This document shows, one piece after another, positions 16,989 through 26,303 of a stretch of DNA of 64,000 bases (the stretch's first letter is position 1; each line of letters starts with the position of its first letter). The DNA lies in contig NZ_BMTO01000006.1 of assembly GCF_014649715.1 (NCBI RefSeq), positions 367,274 to 431,273 of the forward strand, written 5' to 3'. This DNA comes from Streptomyces lateritius. GTDB lineage: Bacteria > Actinomycetota > Actinomycetes > Streptomycetales > Streptomycetaceae. The notes under the pieces are model-generated. The model worked only from the letters and a program-made list of their open reading frames with translations, did not search any database and was not told the DNA's origin. The position numbers and the translations under genes are program-made.

Positions 16989-18257
16989 ATGCCCGCAGAA
17001 CTGGCGAACGAGCGCGTCGACCACCGCTTCAAGGGGCTGCCCCCGGACGCCGAGGGCCTGACCGTCGGCGAGCTCGCCGCCCAGCGCCGTAATCTCTTCA
17101 CGGGCGGCTTCACCACTCCCGTCCTCGCCCTCTCCGCCGAGTCCGTCGAGCACAACCTCCGCCTCCTGGAGGCCTACGCCGAGCACCACGGCCTCGCCTT
17201 CGCCCCGCACGGCAAGACCTCCATGGCACCCCAGCTCTTCGACCGCCAGCTGGAGCACGGCGCGTGGGGCATCACCGCCGCCGTCCCGCACCAGACCCGC
17301 GTCTACCGCGCCCACGGCATCGCCCGGATCTTCCTCGCCAACGAACTCGTCGACGCGCCCGCCCTCCACTGGCTCGCCACCGAGCTCGACGCCGACCCCC
17401 GCTTCCGCTTCATCTGCTACGTCGACTCCGTGCGCGGGGTCGAGCTCATGGACGCGGCCCTCACCGAGGCCGGCGCGACCCGCCCGGTGGACGTCGTCGT
17501 GGAGCTCGGCGCCGGCGAGGGAGCTCGTACCGGAGCCCGTACGGAAGCCGACTGCGCCGCCGTCGCGGACGCCGTCGCGGCGACCACCACCCTGCGCCTG
17601 GTCGGCGTCGCCGGCTACGAGGGCGAGGTCCCGCAGGCCACCACCGAGCGCGTACGGGAGTGGCTGAACCGGCTCGTGGCGCTCGCCGCCGACCTCGACA
17701 AGGCCGGCCGCTTCTCCCCCGGCATCGACGAGATCGTGATCAGCGCTGGCGGCAGCGCCTGGTTCGACACGGTCGCCGAGGTCTTCGCCGAGATCCCCGG
17801 ACTCTCCCTGCCCGTCCTGAAGTTGCTGCGCTCGGGCGCGTACGTCTCGCACGACGACGGCCACTACCGCCGTCTCACCCCCTTCAACCGGGCCCCTGAG
17901 GAGGGCGCGCTGCAGCCCGCCTTCCGGCTCTGGGCGCAGGTCGTCTCCCGCCCGACCGCCGAGCAGGCGTTCACCAACGCGGGGAAGCGGGACGCGGCCT
18001 ACGATCTCGACCTGCCCGAGGCGCAGGTGGTCCGCTCCGCCCGCGACGGCTCGCAGCGCCCGGCCACCGGCATCACCGTGACGGGCCTGTCCGACCAGCA
18101 CGGCTGGCTCCGCACCGCGCCCGAGGCCGGCATCGAGGTCGGCGACTGGCTCGGCATGGGCCTCTCCCACCCCTGCACGTCCTTCGACAAGTGGCAGCTG
18201 ATCCCGCTGGTGGAGGCGGACGGCACGGTCGTCGACTACATCCGTACGTTCTTCTAG
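16989..18257 (+). CDS. PLP-dependent D-amino acid deaminase / D-threonine aldolase-like protein
   Basis: The 422-aa protein starts at ATG 16989 after GGAGGAG. It has an alanine-racemase-type N-terminal barrel with the PLP Schiff-base Lys in FAPHGKTSMAP (about residue 77). A phosphate-binding region (VISAGGSAWFD) and a C-terminal metal-binding domain ending GLSHPCTSFDKW follow; the His and Cys are the usual divalent-metal ligands of DSD1/D-threonine aldolase proteins. The likely reaction is deamination of a D-hydroxy amino acid such as D-serine. It heads a two-gene plus-strand operon with the D-aminoacylase, so an N-acyl-D-amino acid would be deacylated and then deaminated. Confidence 0.87.
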   Translation: MPAELANERVDHRFKGLPPDAEGLTVGELAAQRRNLFTGGFTTPVLALSAESVEHNLRLLEAYAEHHGLAFAPHGKTSMAPQLFDRQLEHGAWGITAAVPHQTRVYRAHGIARIFLANELVDAPALHWLATELDADPRFRFICYVDSVRGVELMDAALTEAGATRPVDVVVELGAGEGARTGARTEADCAAVADAVAATTTLRLVGVAGYEGEVPQATTERVREWLNRLVALAADLDKAGRFSPGIDEIVISAGGSAWFDTVAEVFAEIPGLSLPVLKLLRSGAYVSHDDGHYRRLTPFNRAPEEGALQPAFRLWAQVVSRPTAEQAFTNAGKRDAAYDLDLPEAQVVRSARDGSQRPATGITVTGLSDQHGWLRTAPEAGIEVGDWLGMGLSHPCTSFDKWQLIPLVEADGTVVDYIRTFF

Positions 18258-18271
18258 AGGAGCCGGTCACC

Positions 18272-19870
18272 ATGGACCTCGTCATCCGTGACGTGGACGT
18301 CGTCGACGGCTCCGGCGGGGACTCCTACCGCGCCGACGTGGCCCTCGACGGCGGCCGTATCGCCGCGATAGTGAAGGAGGGCGCGGCGGCCGGCTGCCAG
18401 CGCCCCACCGCCCGGCGCGTCCTGGACGCCGAGGGCCTCACCCTCTCCCCCGGCTTCATCGACATGCACGCCCACAGCGACCTCGCGCTCCTGCGCGACC
18501 CGGACCACAGCGCCAAGGCCGCGCAGGGAGTGACCCTCGAAGTCCTGGGCCAGGACGGGCTCTCGTACGCGCCGGTGGACGACCGCACGCTCACGGAGGT
18601 CCGCCGGGCGATCACGGGGTGGAACGGCGACGGCTCCGACATCGACTTCGACTGGCGCACGGTCGGCGAGTACCTCGACCGCCTCGACCGTTCCCACGGC
18701 GGCAGGGGCATCGCCGTCAACGCCGCGTACCTCGTCCCGCAGGGGACGGTCCGGATGTACGCCGTCGGCTGGGACGACCGGCCCGCCACCGACGCCGAGC
18801 TGAACCGGATGCGCCGGCTCGTCGCCGAGGGCATGGAGCAGGGCGCGGTCGGCATGTCCTCCGGGCTCACCTACACGCCCGGCATGTACGCGCCCGACTC
18901 CGAACTCACCGAACTGTGCGGGGTCGTGGCGCGGTACGGCGGTTACTACTGCCCGCACCACCGCTCGTACGGCGCCGGCGCGCTCCAGGCGTACGAGGAG
19001 ATGGTCGCCCTCACCCGGGACGCCGGCTGCGCGCTCCACCTCGCCCACGCGACGATGAACTTCGGCGTGAACAAGGGCAAGGCGCCGGACCTGCTGTCCC
19101 TCCTCGACCGGGCGCTCGACGCCGGCGCGGACATCAGCCTCGACACGTACCCCTACGCCCCCGGCTGCACGACGCTGGTCGCGTTGCTGCCGAGCTGGGC
19201 GAGCGAGGGCGGCCCGGAGGCGATCCTGGCCCGGCTCCGGGACGAGGCGGCCTCCGAGCGGATCCGCCACCACCTGGAGGAGATCGGCTCGGACGGTTGC
19301 CACGGCGTCCCGGTCGAGTGGGACACCGTCGAGATCTCGGGGGTGAGCGACCCGGGGCTCGCTCGGTTCGTGGGCCGCCGCGTGGACGGCTGGACCACCG
19401 TCCGCCGGCTCCTCGTCGAGGACCGGCTGGGCACGACGATCCTCCAGCACGTGGGCCACGAGGAGAACGTCCGGGCGATCATGCGCCACCGGGTCCACAC
19501 GGGCGGTTCGGACGGCATCCTGCGGGGCCTCAAGCCGCACCCGCGCGCGTACGGCACGTTCCCCCACTATCTCGGGCGGTACGTGCGTGAGCTGGGCGTG
19601 CTCTCCCTGGAGGAGTGCGTGGCGCACCTGACCTCCCGCCCGGCGGCCCGCCTGCGCCTGCCGGACCGGGGCCTGATCCGCGAGGGCTACCGCGCGGACC
19701 TGGTCCTCTTCGACCCGATGACGGTCGCGGCGGGCTCGACGTACGCCTCCCCCCGCAGACTCCCGACGGGCATCCCCCACGTCCTGATCAACGGCACCTT
19801 CGTCATCGAAGACGGCAAACGCACCGACGCCCTCCCCGGCCGCTCCATCCGCCGCACGCCGGCAACCTGA
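18272..19870 (+). CDS. N-acyl-D-amino-acid deacylase (amidohydrolase)
   Basis: The 532-aa enzyme starts at ATG 18272, 14 bp after the deaminase stop, with AGAGGAG in between. The N-terminal metal motif is GFIDMHAHSDLALL. Further ligand regions are YCPHHRSYG, LHLAHATMNF and HTGGSDGILRG (terminal Asp), and the small beta-sandwich closes with GYRADLVLFDP. This matches D-aminoacylases of the amidohydrolase superfamily. The segment where such enzymes usually carry NCGFS reads VLGQDGLS here, without the Cys. Genes of this type act on N-acyl-D-residues from peptidoglycan or the environment. Confidence 0.88.
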   Translation: MDLVIRDVDVVDGSGGDSYRADVALDGGRIAAIVKEGAAAGCQRPTARRVLDAEGLTLSPGFIDMHAHSDLALLRDPDHSAKAAQGVTLEVLGQDGLSYAPVDDRTLTEVRRAITGWNGDGSDIDFDWRTVGEYLDRLDRSHGGRGIAVNAAYLVPQGTVRMYAVGWDDRPATDAELNRMRRLVAEGMEQGAVGMSSGLTYTPGMYAPDSELTELCGVVARYGGYYCPHHRSYGAGALQAYEEMVALTRDAGCALHLAHATMNFGVNKGKAPDLLSLLDRALDAGADISLDTYPYAPGCTTLVALLPSWASEGGPEAILARLRDEAASERIRHHLEEIGSDGCHGVPVEWDTVEISGVSDPGLARFVGRRVDGWTTVRRLLVEDRLGTTILQHVGHEENVRAIMRHRVHTGGSDGILRGLKPHPRAYGTFPHYLGRYVRELGVLSLEECVAHLTSRPAARLRLPDRGLIREGYRADLVLFDPMTVAAGSTYASPRRLPTGIPHVLINGTFVIEDGKRTDALPGRSIRRTPAT

Positions 19871-19975
19871 CGGCCCCACGCCCCGCGCTCCCCGCTGTGG
19901 GCATTCGTTCCGCCGGGGCGATGGGAGTCCCCTCGGACGGAGCCCGGGGGACGGTGGGCGCGGCGGACGGCGGCC

Positions 19976-21415
19976 TTACGGGCGCGTCCGCTCCATGGGG
20001 CCGGTCACCACGAGAGCCTCACCGCCGCGAAGACCGGCCGCCCCCGACGCCCGCCGCACCCGCACGAGCCCCAGGACCAGCACCACACCACCCATCACAA
20101 ACCCGTACCACGGCGTATGCCCCGACGGCGCCGTCTCGTACACGAGCGCCCCCGACACCACCCCGAGCACCGCCCCCAGCCGACTCCCCCAGCCGACCGC
20201 GCCCACAGCCCCCACCGCCACCGTCCCCCACAGGACGTACCACGGCTGCACCATCGGCGAGAGCGCCACCAGCCCCACCAGCGAGAGCCCCAGCCCCAGG
20301 ACCGGATCGATCCGCCCCTGCCAGGCCCGCCACGCCAGCACCAGAATGATCACCACCGCCGCCAGCAGCCCCAGCGTCTGCACCACGCTCTTGACCGGCT
20401 CGGGGTCGTCCCCGACCAGCAACCCCAGCCCGAGCCCCACGTCACTCGTCACCGACAACGCCGTGTGGATGGCCCCGGCGACGCTCTGCGTGCGGAGCCA
20501 GCCGAACCCGGTCCCGGCGACGAGCGTCGCGCCGACCGCCACGGCCCCCGCCACGAGCCCCGGCAGCAGGAGCCCCTTCACCAGCCCCCGTACGCCCCCG
20601 TCCCGGCGGGCCACCATCACCCCGATGAACAGCAGCGCCACCGCCGCCGGTGACTTGATCATCATCGCCAGCCCGACGAGAACGCAGCCGGGCACCCACC
20701 GCCCGCGCACCGCGAGCAGCACACCGCTCAGCATCAGACCGATCATCAGGCCGTCGTTGTGCATGCCGCCGACGACGTGGATCAGCAGCAACGGGTTGAG
20801 GGCCGCCAGCCACAGCGCCCTGCTGTCGCCACCCAGCCCCCGAACGGCCCAGACGATGAGCGCGAGCGCGCCCAGCGCGATCAGCCGCATCCCGAACACG
20901 GCCGGCACGATCTCGCCACCGGTCAGCCGCACCACCGCCTGGGCGAGGACGAGGAAGACCGGGCCGTACGGCGCGGGTGTGTCGGTCCAGTGCCCGCCGA
21001 CGCTGTCGGCGGCGTCGGCGCCCAGGTCGTCGGGGCCCAGGACGGAAGGGCCGGCTCCGTAGACGTCGTGGCCTTCGAGGACCATCGCGCCCTGGGCGAT
21101 GTAGCTGTAGACGTCGGCGCTGTACAGCGGCGGGGCGAGGAGCAGCGGCGCGGTCCAGCACGCGAGGGTCACCAGGATCCGGTCACGCACCCCGTCCGCC
21201 AGCAGCCGCCCGTACCGCCACCAGGCCGCCACGAGCAGCGTGAGCCCGAGGTACGCGAGGACGGCGCCGGCGACCGTGACCATCGAGCCGCGCGGGACCC
21301 ACAGACCCCACGGCTCGCGTACCGGAAGCGTGCCGGCCGCGAGACCGCCGACGGCCACGGCGAGTGATCCGGCCGCACCCAGCCACCGGCATCCGGAGGC
21401 GCTCAGAACCCACAT
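19976..21415 (-). CDS. MptB-like polyprenyl-phosphomannose mannosyltransferase
   Basis: This 479-aa polytopic membrane protein has about 12-13 predicted helices. The GT-C catalytic loop between helices is DVYSYIAQGAMVLEGHDVYGAGP, with acidic DVYSY residues. Later signatures are LNPLLLIHVVGGMHNDGLMIGLML and SPMVQPWYVLW. These match the alpha-(1,6)-mannosyltransferases MptA/MptB of actinobacteria, which use polyprenyl-phosphate-mannose to build cell-envelope mannans. In Streptomyces the acceptor is not clear because lipoarabinomannan is absent. It converges with the D-aminoacylase gene; I see no clear terminator in the 105 bp between them. Confidence 0.85.
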   Translation of the reverse strand: MWVLSASGCRWLGAAGSLAVAVGGLAAGTLPVREPWGLWVPRGSMVTVAGAVLAYLGLTLLVAAWWRYGRLLADGVRDRILVTLACWTAPLLLAPPLYSADVYSYIAQGAMVLEGHDVYGAGPSVLGPDDLGADAADSVGGHWTDTPAPYGPVFLVLAQAVVRLTGGEIVPAVFGMRLIALGALALIVWAVRGLGGDSRALWLAALNPLLLIHVVGGMHNDGLMIGLMLSGVLLAVRGRWVPGCVLVGLAMMIKSPAAVALLFIGVMVARRDGGVRGLVKGLLLPGLVAGAVAVGATLVAGTGFGWLRTQSVAGAIHTALSVTSDVGLGLGLLVGDDPEPVKSVVQTLGLLAAVVIILVLAWRAWQGRIDPVLGLGLSLVGLVALSPMVQPWYVLWGTVAVGAVGAVGWGSRLGAVLGVVSGALVYETAPSGHTPWYGFVMGGVVLVLGLVRVRRASGAAGLRGGEALVVTGPMERTRP

Positions 21416-21601
21416 GACGGGTCAACCTATCCTGACCCGCGCGACCGGGCCGGTTCCGGTGACCGGCGCGAAACACCTGGTGACAGCGGCGATACGCGCG
21501 GTGCGCGCGCCGCACCCCGACCCGGGTGCGGATGCGGATCCGCGCGCACCCGCCGTGCCCGCCGCCGCACGGCCGCACTCACCGCCCTCGCCGCACGCGG
21601 C

Positions 21602-22135
21602 TCACTTCGGTCGCTTCGAGGCGCCCGGAGCCGACCCCGACTTGCCCGGCCGGCCGCCGGAACCGTCCGTCGCGGCGGTGGGCGAGGCGGTCACGGCCCC
21701 CGAGCCCGCCCCCGCGCCCTCGTCCCCGGACGGAGTAACGGAGGCGCTCGGAGTCGCGGCCCCGGTGGCGGCCGCGGATTCCGTGGCCGTGCCCGGCCGC
21801 GGCGCTCCCGTGCCCTCGCCCGATCCTCCGCCCGAGTCCCCGTTCCCGTCCCCGTTCCCGTCCCCGCCCGCCCCCTCGGAGTCGCCGCTCGACGAGGGGT
21901 CCGCCTGGATCAGCGCGGGCATCCCCGGACGCCGGTCGTCCTCGGACCGCGACCCCCCGTCCTGCCCGGACCGGAACGTTCCGCCGACGACCGCTGCGAC
22001 AACGGCCGCGAGGAGTCCGACGCCGAGGACGCCCCCTCCGAAGAGTCCCCACCGCACGCCCGGCGCGCGGCGCGCCGACGCGTGCCGGCTGCGGCGCTCC
22101 GGGGCGCGGGGGGCGCCGCTGTCCTGGTGGCTCAT
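21602..22135 (-). CDS. Small membrane protein with long low-complexity tail
   Basis: The 177-aa product has a basic N-terminus with a possible cytosolic tag (APERRSRHASARRAPG) and one membrane helix at about residues 30-50 (LFGGGVLGVGLLAAVVAAVVGG). The rest is Gly/Ser/Asp/Thr/Ala-rich (GGDGNGDGNGDSGGGSG) and ends SKRPK. No catalytic motif can be seen. It is transcribed away from the aminotransferase gene. The 186 bp between its stop and the mannosyltransferase start hold nothing I can name. It is unrecognised and probably an envelope protein. Confidence 0.65.
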   Translation of the reverse strand: MSHQDSGAPRAPERRSRHASARRAPGVRWGLFGGGVLGVGLLAAVVAAVVGGTFRSGQDGGSRSEDDRRPGMPALIQADPSSSGDSEGAGGDGNGDGNGDSGGGSGEGTGAPRPGTATESAAATGAATPSASVTPSGDEGAGAGSGAVTASPTAATDGSGGRPGKSGSAPGASKRPK

Positions 22136-22272
22136 GGCCGCGAATTCTAGGGATCACGCCGCCCCGAGAGCGAGCCAGGTCACATTCGCGACATACGCCC
22201 GCCCCTCCCCGTACCGCCCGACGTGTCCCAAAACACGAGGCGTCCCGTCCCGGCCCGCCGTAAGCTCTCGAC

Positions 22273-23484
22273 ATGCAGGTGATCCAGTCCACGAAGCTCG
22301 CCAACGTCTGTTACGAAATCCGGGGCCCGGTGCTCGAAGAGGCGATGCGGCTGGAGGCTGCCGGTCATCGCATCCTCAAGCTCAACACCGGCAACCCGGC
22401 CGCCTTCGGTTTCGAGTGCCCGCCGGCGATCCTCGAGGACGTGCTGCGCAACCTCGCCGACGCCCACGGCTACGGCGACGCGAAGGGCCTGCTCTCCGCC
22501 CGCCGCGCGGTGATGAGCCACTACGAGACCAAGGGCATTCCGCTCTCCGTCGAGGACATCTACCTCGGCAACGGTGTCTCCGAGCTGATCCAGATGTCGA
22601 TGCAGGCGCTGCTCGACGACGGCGACGAGGTGCTCGTCCCCGCCCCCGACTACCCGCTGTGGACGGCCTCCGTCTCGCTGGCGGGCGGCACGGCCGTGCA
22701 CTACCGGTGCGACGAGCAGGCGGACTGGATGCCGGACCTCGCCGACATCGAGCGGAAGATCACCGACCGCACCAAGGCGATCGTGATCATCAACCCGAAC
22801 AACCCGACGGGCGCGGTCTACGACGACGAGATGCTCCGCTCCCTCACGGAGATCGCCCGGCGCCACAACCTGGTCGTCTGCTCGGACGAGATCTACGACA
22901 AGATCCTCTACGACGGCACCACGCACACGCCGACCGCCGCCCTCGCGCCCGACCTGCTCGTCCTCACCTTCAACGGGATGAGCAAGAACTACCGGGTGGC
23001 CGGCTTCCGCTCGGGCTGGCTGGCCGTCTGCGGCCCCAAGGCCCACGCCTCCTCGTACATCGAGGGACTGACGATCCTCGCCAACATGCGCCTGTGCGCC
23101 AACATGCCGGCGCAGCACGCGGTGGCGGCCGCGCTCCAGGGCCGGCAGTCGATCGAGGACCTGGTCCTGCCCGGGGGCCGGCTTCTGGAACAGCGGGACA
23201 CGGCGTACGAGCTGCTGACCCGGATCCCGGGTGTGACCTGTGTGAAGCCGAAGGGTGCCCTGTACCTCTTCCCGCGCCTCGACCCGAACGTCTACAAGAT
23301 CAAGGACGACCGCCAGATGGTCCTCGACCTGCTGCGGGCCGAGAAGATCATGGTGGTGCACGGCACGGGCTTCAACTGGCACGAGCCGGACCACTTCCGG
23401 ATCGTCACGCTGCCGAACTCCCAGGACCTGACGGACGCGGTGACCCGGATCGGACGGTTCCTGGACGGCTACAGCCAGCCGTGA
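22273..23484 (+). CDS. PLP-dependent aminotransferase, AlaA/AspC-like
   Basis: This 403-aa fold-type I aminotransferase has the PLP Lys in FNGMSKNYRVAGFRSGW (about residue 241), IINPNNPTGAVY for cofactor binding, SDEIYDKILYD, and the carboxylate-binding Arg in DHFRIVTLP. It matches the group containing E. coli AlaA and the mycobacterial AspC-annotated enzymes, which interconvert glutamate/pyruvate with 2-oxoglutarate/alanine. ATG 22273 is preceded only by weak Shine-Dalgarno sequence (TCTCGAC). It stands alone on the plus strand. Confidence 0.9.
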   Translation: MQVIQSTKLANVCYEIRGPVLEEAMRLEAAGHRILKLNTGNPAAFGFECPPAILEDVLRNLADAHGYGDAKGLLSARRAVMSHYETKGIPLSVEDIYLGNGVSELIQMSMQALLDDGDEVLVPAPDYPLWTASVSLAGGTAVHYRCDEQADWMPDLADIERKITDRTKAIVIINPNNPTGAVYDDEMLRSLTEIARRHNLVVCSDEIYDKILYDGTTHTPTAALAPDLLVLTFNGMSKNYRVAGFRSGWLAVCGPKAHASSYIEGLTILANMRLCANMPAQHAVAAALQGRQSIEDLVLPGGRLLEQRDTAYELLTRIPGVTCVKPKGALYLFPRLDPNVYKIKDDRQMVLDLLRAEKIMVVHGTGFNWHEPDHFRIVTLPNSQDLTDAVTRIGRFLDGYSQP

Positions 23485-23510
23485 CGACGAGCCTCTCGGA
23501 CGCCACTCAA

Positions 23511-23535
23511 CTTTAGACGAAATCTAAGCTAGGAT
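23511..23535 (+). promoter_or_regulatory. Promoter with imperfect operator-like inverted repeat
   Basis: TTAGA (23513-23517) and TCTAA (23523-23527) flank CGAAA, just upstream of a TAGGAT -10-like hexamer (23530-23535). The AT-rich palindrome stands out in this GC-rich DNA and would lie between -35 and -10, as in a repressor site. The regulator is unknown. Confidence 0.4.
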
Positions 23536-23566
23536 GGTCGCAGAGCTACTGCAGGAGGCCATCCCC

Positions 23567-23959
23567 ATGTACGAACCGATCCGCACCAAGTCGGTCCACC
23601 GGATGGCCGACGACGCTCCGGACGCGTACCCGCACCGCTCCCGCGAGGAGGAGCTGGACATCCAGCTCGCCGGACACCTCGCCGCCCTGCTCGCCGTCAC
23701 GGACGAGCTGGGCGACGCGACCGCCGGCGACCTCATCGCCGAGCAGGTGGCACGGCTGCGTGGCGCGCCGCCGGCCCGCCACGCCGGACTGAGCGGCTCG
23801 CCCGCCCCGTCCCTGCACCGCCGCGCGCACGCCCTCGCGGGCCGCGCCCTGGTCGTCGCCGCCTCCCGTGCCGACACCGCCGCCGCGATCCTCGCCGCCG
23901 AGCGCATGGACGCGCACGCCGCCGCCCTGACCTCCCCGGATCTGGTCAGCGCCCCCTGA
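23567..23959 (+). CDS. Small cytosolic protein of unknown function
   Basis: The 130-aa protein starts at ATG 23567 behind GGAGG (23553-23557); the 11 extra codons upstream have no ribosome site. It is soluble and helical (SREEELDIQLAGHLAALLAVTDELGD; HRRAHALAGRALVVAASRADTAAAILAAERMDAHAAAL), without signal peptide or membrane segment. I do not recognise the family. The palindromic promoter region upstream suggests it is specifically regulated. Confidence 0.7.
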   Translation: MYEPIRTKSVHRMADDAPDAYPHRSREEELDIQLAGHLAALLAVTDELGDATAGDLIAEQVARLRGAPPARHAGLSGSPAPSLHRRAHALAGRALVVAASRADTAAAILAAERMDAHAAALTSPDLVSAP

Positions 23960-24150
23960 CGGCCCCGGTCCGCGCGCCGCGGAGGCCCGCGGACCGGGCG
24001 CCACTCACCCGTCCGCGCGCCCTGCGCCCGGCACACCATCCGACACCGTCGGCGCGACCGCCATGCGCCACTGCCGCGACCCTCGGTCGAGGCACCACGA
24101 CGGCGCCCGGCCACGTCCGCGAGAGCGGCGCCGGCGCGGCCAGAAGAGAG

Positions 24151-24192
24151 ACACCGGCCCCCGAGGCCGTGAGGGGGCTCGGGGGCCGGTGT
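24151..24192. terminator. Bidirectional terminator between the 23567 gene and pckG
   Basis: A perfect 15-bp inverted repeat (ACACCGGCCCCCGAG / CTCGGGGGCCGGTGT) with a 12-nt loop lies between two convergent genes, about 80 bp from the PEPCK stop. The remaining ~190 bp from 23960 to 24150 show no coding or structural signal. Confidence 0.8.
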
Positions 24193-24273
24193 GCGTCGTG
24201 GCGGGCCGTTCGTGACCCCACTGGTCAGGGCGGTGTTCGGGGCGACCCGCCACGAGTCTTCGGGGGCGCGGGA

Positions 24274-26097
24274 TCAGCCCAGGCGCTCGACCAGGGCGCG
24301 GTACTGGTCCCACAGCTCCTTCGGCGTGTGGTCACCGAAGGTGTTGAGGTGCTCGGGGACCAGGGCCGCCTCCTCGCGCCAGACCTCGCGGTCGACCTTG
24401 AGCAGGAACTCCAGGTCCTCGGCCGGCAGGTCCAGGCCCTCGGTGTCGAGGGACTCGACGGTCGGCAGGATGCCGATCGGGGTCTCGACGCCCTCGGCCT
24501 TGCCCTCCAGGCGCTCCACGATCCACTTCAGGACGCGGCTGTTCTCGCCGAAGCCGGGCCAGACGAACTTGCCCGCGTCGTTCTTGCGGAACCAGTTCAC
24601 GTAGTAGATCTTCGGCAGCTTGGCCTGGTCGGCGCCGGCGCCGACCTTGACCCAGTGCGCCATGTAGTCGCCCATGTTGTAGCCGCAGAACGGCAGCATG
24701 GCGAACGGGTCGCGGCGCAGCTCGCCGACCTTGCCCTCGGCGGCGGCGGTCTTCTCGGAGGCGACGTTCGCGCCGAGGAAGACGCCGTGGTTCCAGTCGA
24801 AGGACTCGGTCACCAGCGGCACGGCGGAGGCGCGGCGGCCGCCGAAGAGGATCGCCGAGATCGGCACGCCCTTCGGGTCCTCCCACTCGGGCGCGATGAT
24901 CGGGCACTGCGAGGCGGGGACGGTGAAGCGGGCGTTGGGGTGGGCCGCCGGGGTCTCGGAGTCCGGGGTCCAGTCGTTGCCCTTCCAGTCCGTGAGGTGC
25001 TTGGGCGCCTCCTCGGTCATGCCCTCCCACCACACGTCGCCGTCGTCGGTCAGCGCGACGTTGGTGAAGACGGCGTTGCCCCACAGGGTCTTCATGGCGT
25101 TGGCGTTGGTGTGCTCGCCGGTGCCGGGCGCGACGCCGAAGAAACCGGCCTCGGGGTTGATCGCGTAGAGGCGGCCGTCCTCGCCGAAGCGCATCCAGGC
25201 GATGTCGTCACCGATGGTCTCGACCGTCCAGCCGGAGATCGTGGGCTCCAGCATGGCGAGGTTGGTCTTGCCACAGGCGGACGGGAACGCGGCGGCGACG
25301 TACTTCGACTCGCCCTGCGGCGGGGTGAGCTTGAGGATCAGCATGTGCTCGGCGAGCCAGCCCTCGTCGCGCGCCATGACCGACGCGATGCGCAGGGCGT
25401 AGCACTTCTTGCCGAGCAAGGCGTTGCCGCCGTAACCGGAGCCGTACGACCAGATCTCGCGGGTCTCGGGGAAGTGCGAGATGTACTTGGTGGTGTTGCA
25501 GGGCCACGGCACGTCGGCTTCGCCCTCGGCGAGCGGCGCTCCGAGGGTGTGGACGGCCTTGACGAAGAATCCGTCCTCGCCGAGCTCGTCGAGGACGGCC
25601 TGTCCCATGCGGGTCATGGTGCGCATGGAGACGGCGACGTACGCGGAGTCGGTGATCTCGACGCCGATGGCGGAGAGCGGCGAGCCGACGGGGCCCATGC
25701 AGAAGGGCACGACGTACATGGTGCGGCCCTTCATCGAGCCGCGGAAGATGCCGTCCTCACCGGCGAAGATCTTCTTCATCTCCGCGGGGGCCTTCCAGTG
25801 GTTGGTCGGGCCCGCGTCCTCCTCCTTCTCGGAGCAGATGAAGGTCCGGTCCTCGACGCGCGCGACGTCGGAGGGGTCGGAGGCGGCGTAGTACGAGTTC
25901 GGGCGCTTGATCTCGTCCAGCTTCTTGAACGTGCCCTTGGCGACGAGCTCCTCGCACAGGCGCTCGTACTCGGCCTCGGATCCGTCGCACCAGACGATGC
26001 TGTCCGGCTGCGTGATCGCTGCGATCTCGTTCACCCAGGAGACGAGCTCCTGGTGCTTGGTGGGGACGGTGGTGGGAGCCGCGTTGTCGCGCGCCAC
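24274..26097 (-). CDS. pckG: Phosphoenolpyruvate carboxykinase (GTP)
   Basis: The 607-aa enzyme converts oxaloacetate plus GTP to phosphoenolpyruvate, the first step of gluconeogenesis. Motifs of the GTP class are complete. The kinase-1/P-loop is [14 protein letters not shown] (about residue 274), where the Cys in ACGKT is the reactive cysteine of this family. [10 protein letters not shown] and the metal/guanine region [13 protein letters not shown] are present, with the C-terminal [10 protein letters not shown] and PVESLD-type residues. GTG 26097 is placed by AAGGAG 10 bp before it. The length matches actinobacterial enzymes. Confidence 0.97.
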   Translation of the reverse strand: MARDNAAPTTVPTKHQELVSWVNEIAAITQPDSIVWCDGSEAEYERLCEELVAKGTFKKLDEIKRPNSYYAASDPSDVARVEDRTFICSEKEEDAGPTNHWKAPAEMKKIFAGEDGIFRGSMKGRTMYVVPFCMGPVGSPLSAIGVEITDSAYVAVSMRTMTRMGQAVLDELGEDGFFVKAVHTLGAPLAEGEADVPWPCNTTKYISHFPETREIWSYGSGYGGNALLGKKCYALRIASVMARDEGWLAEHMLILKLTPPQGESKYVAAAFPSACGKTNLAMLEPTISGWTVETIGDDIAWMRFGEDGRLYAINPEAGFFGVAPGTGEHTNANAMKTLWGNAVFTNVALTDDGDVWWEGMTEEAPKHLTDWKGNDWTPDSETPAAHPNARFTVPASQCPIIAPEWEDPKGVPISAILFGGRRASAVPLVTESFDWNHGVFLGANVASEKTAAAEGKVGELRRDPFAMLPFCGYNMGDYMAHWVKVGAGADQAKLPKIYYVNWFRKNDAGKFVWPGFGENSRVLKWIVERLEGKAEGVETPIGILPTVESLDTEGLDLPAEDLEFLLKVDREVWREEAALVPEHLNTFGDHTPKELWDQYRALVERLG

Positions 26098-26303
26098 GAT
26101 TGCTCCTTGATGAGGGGTTTTTAGATGTAGGCCCCTTGGGGGCTGCGACCCGGATGCTTCTCTGTGGAGACGCTCGCGCTCATCCGGTGCCGACCGCACT
26201 CATTTGATCATCCGACGCAAGTGCCCATATGTCCAGAGGGCCGCCCACGTGAGCATCGCCACTCCTCTTCGGGGCTTACGGGGGCGTAGGTAGCATGCGA
26301 GGC

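Noticed and set aside
15693..18170. 825-codon minus-strand frame
   Set aside because: The part beyond 16865 is antisense to the PLP deaminase gene and crosses the intergenic operator. The kinase motifs begin at the GTG at 16865 after AGGAG.
21240..23516. 758-codon plus-strand frame over the mannosyltransferase, small membrane and aminotransferase genes
   Set aside because: Its translation is low-complexity Pro/Arg/Ala without motifs, while genes with clear families occupy the other frames.
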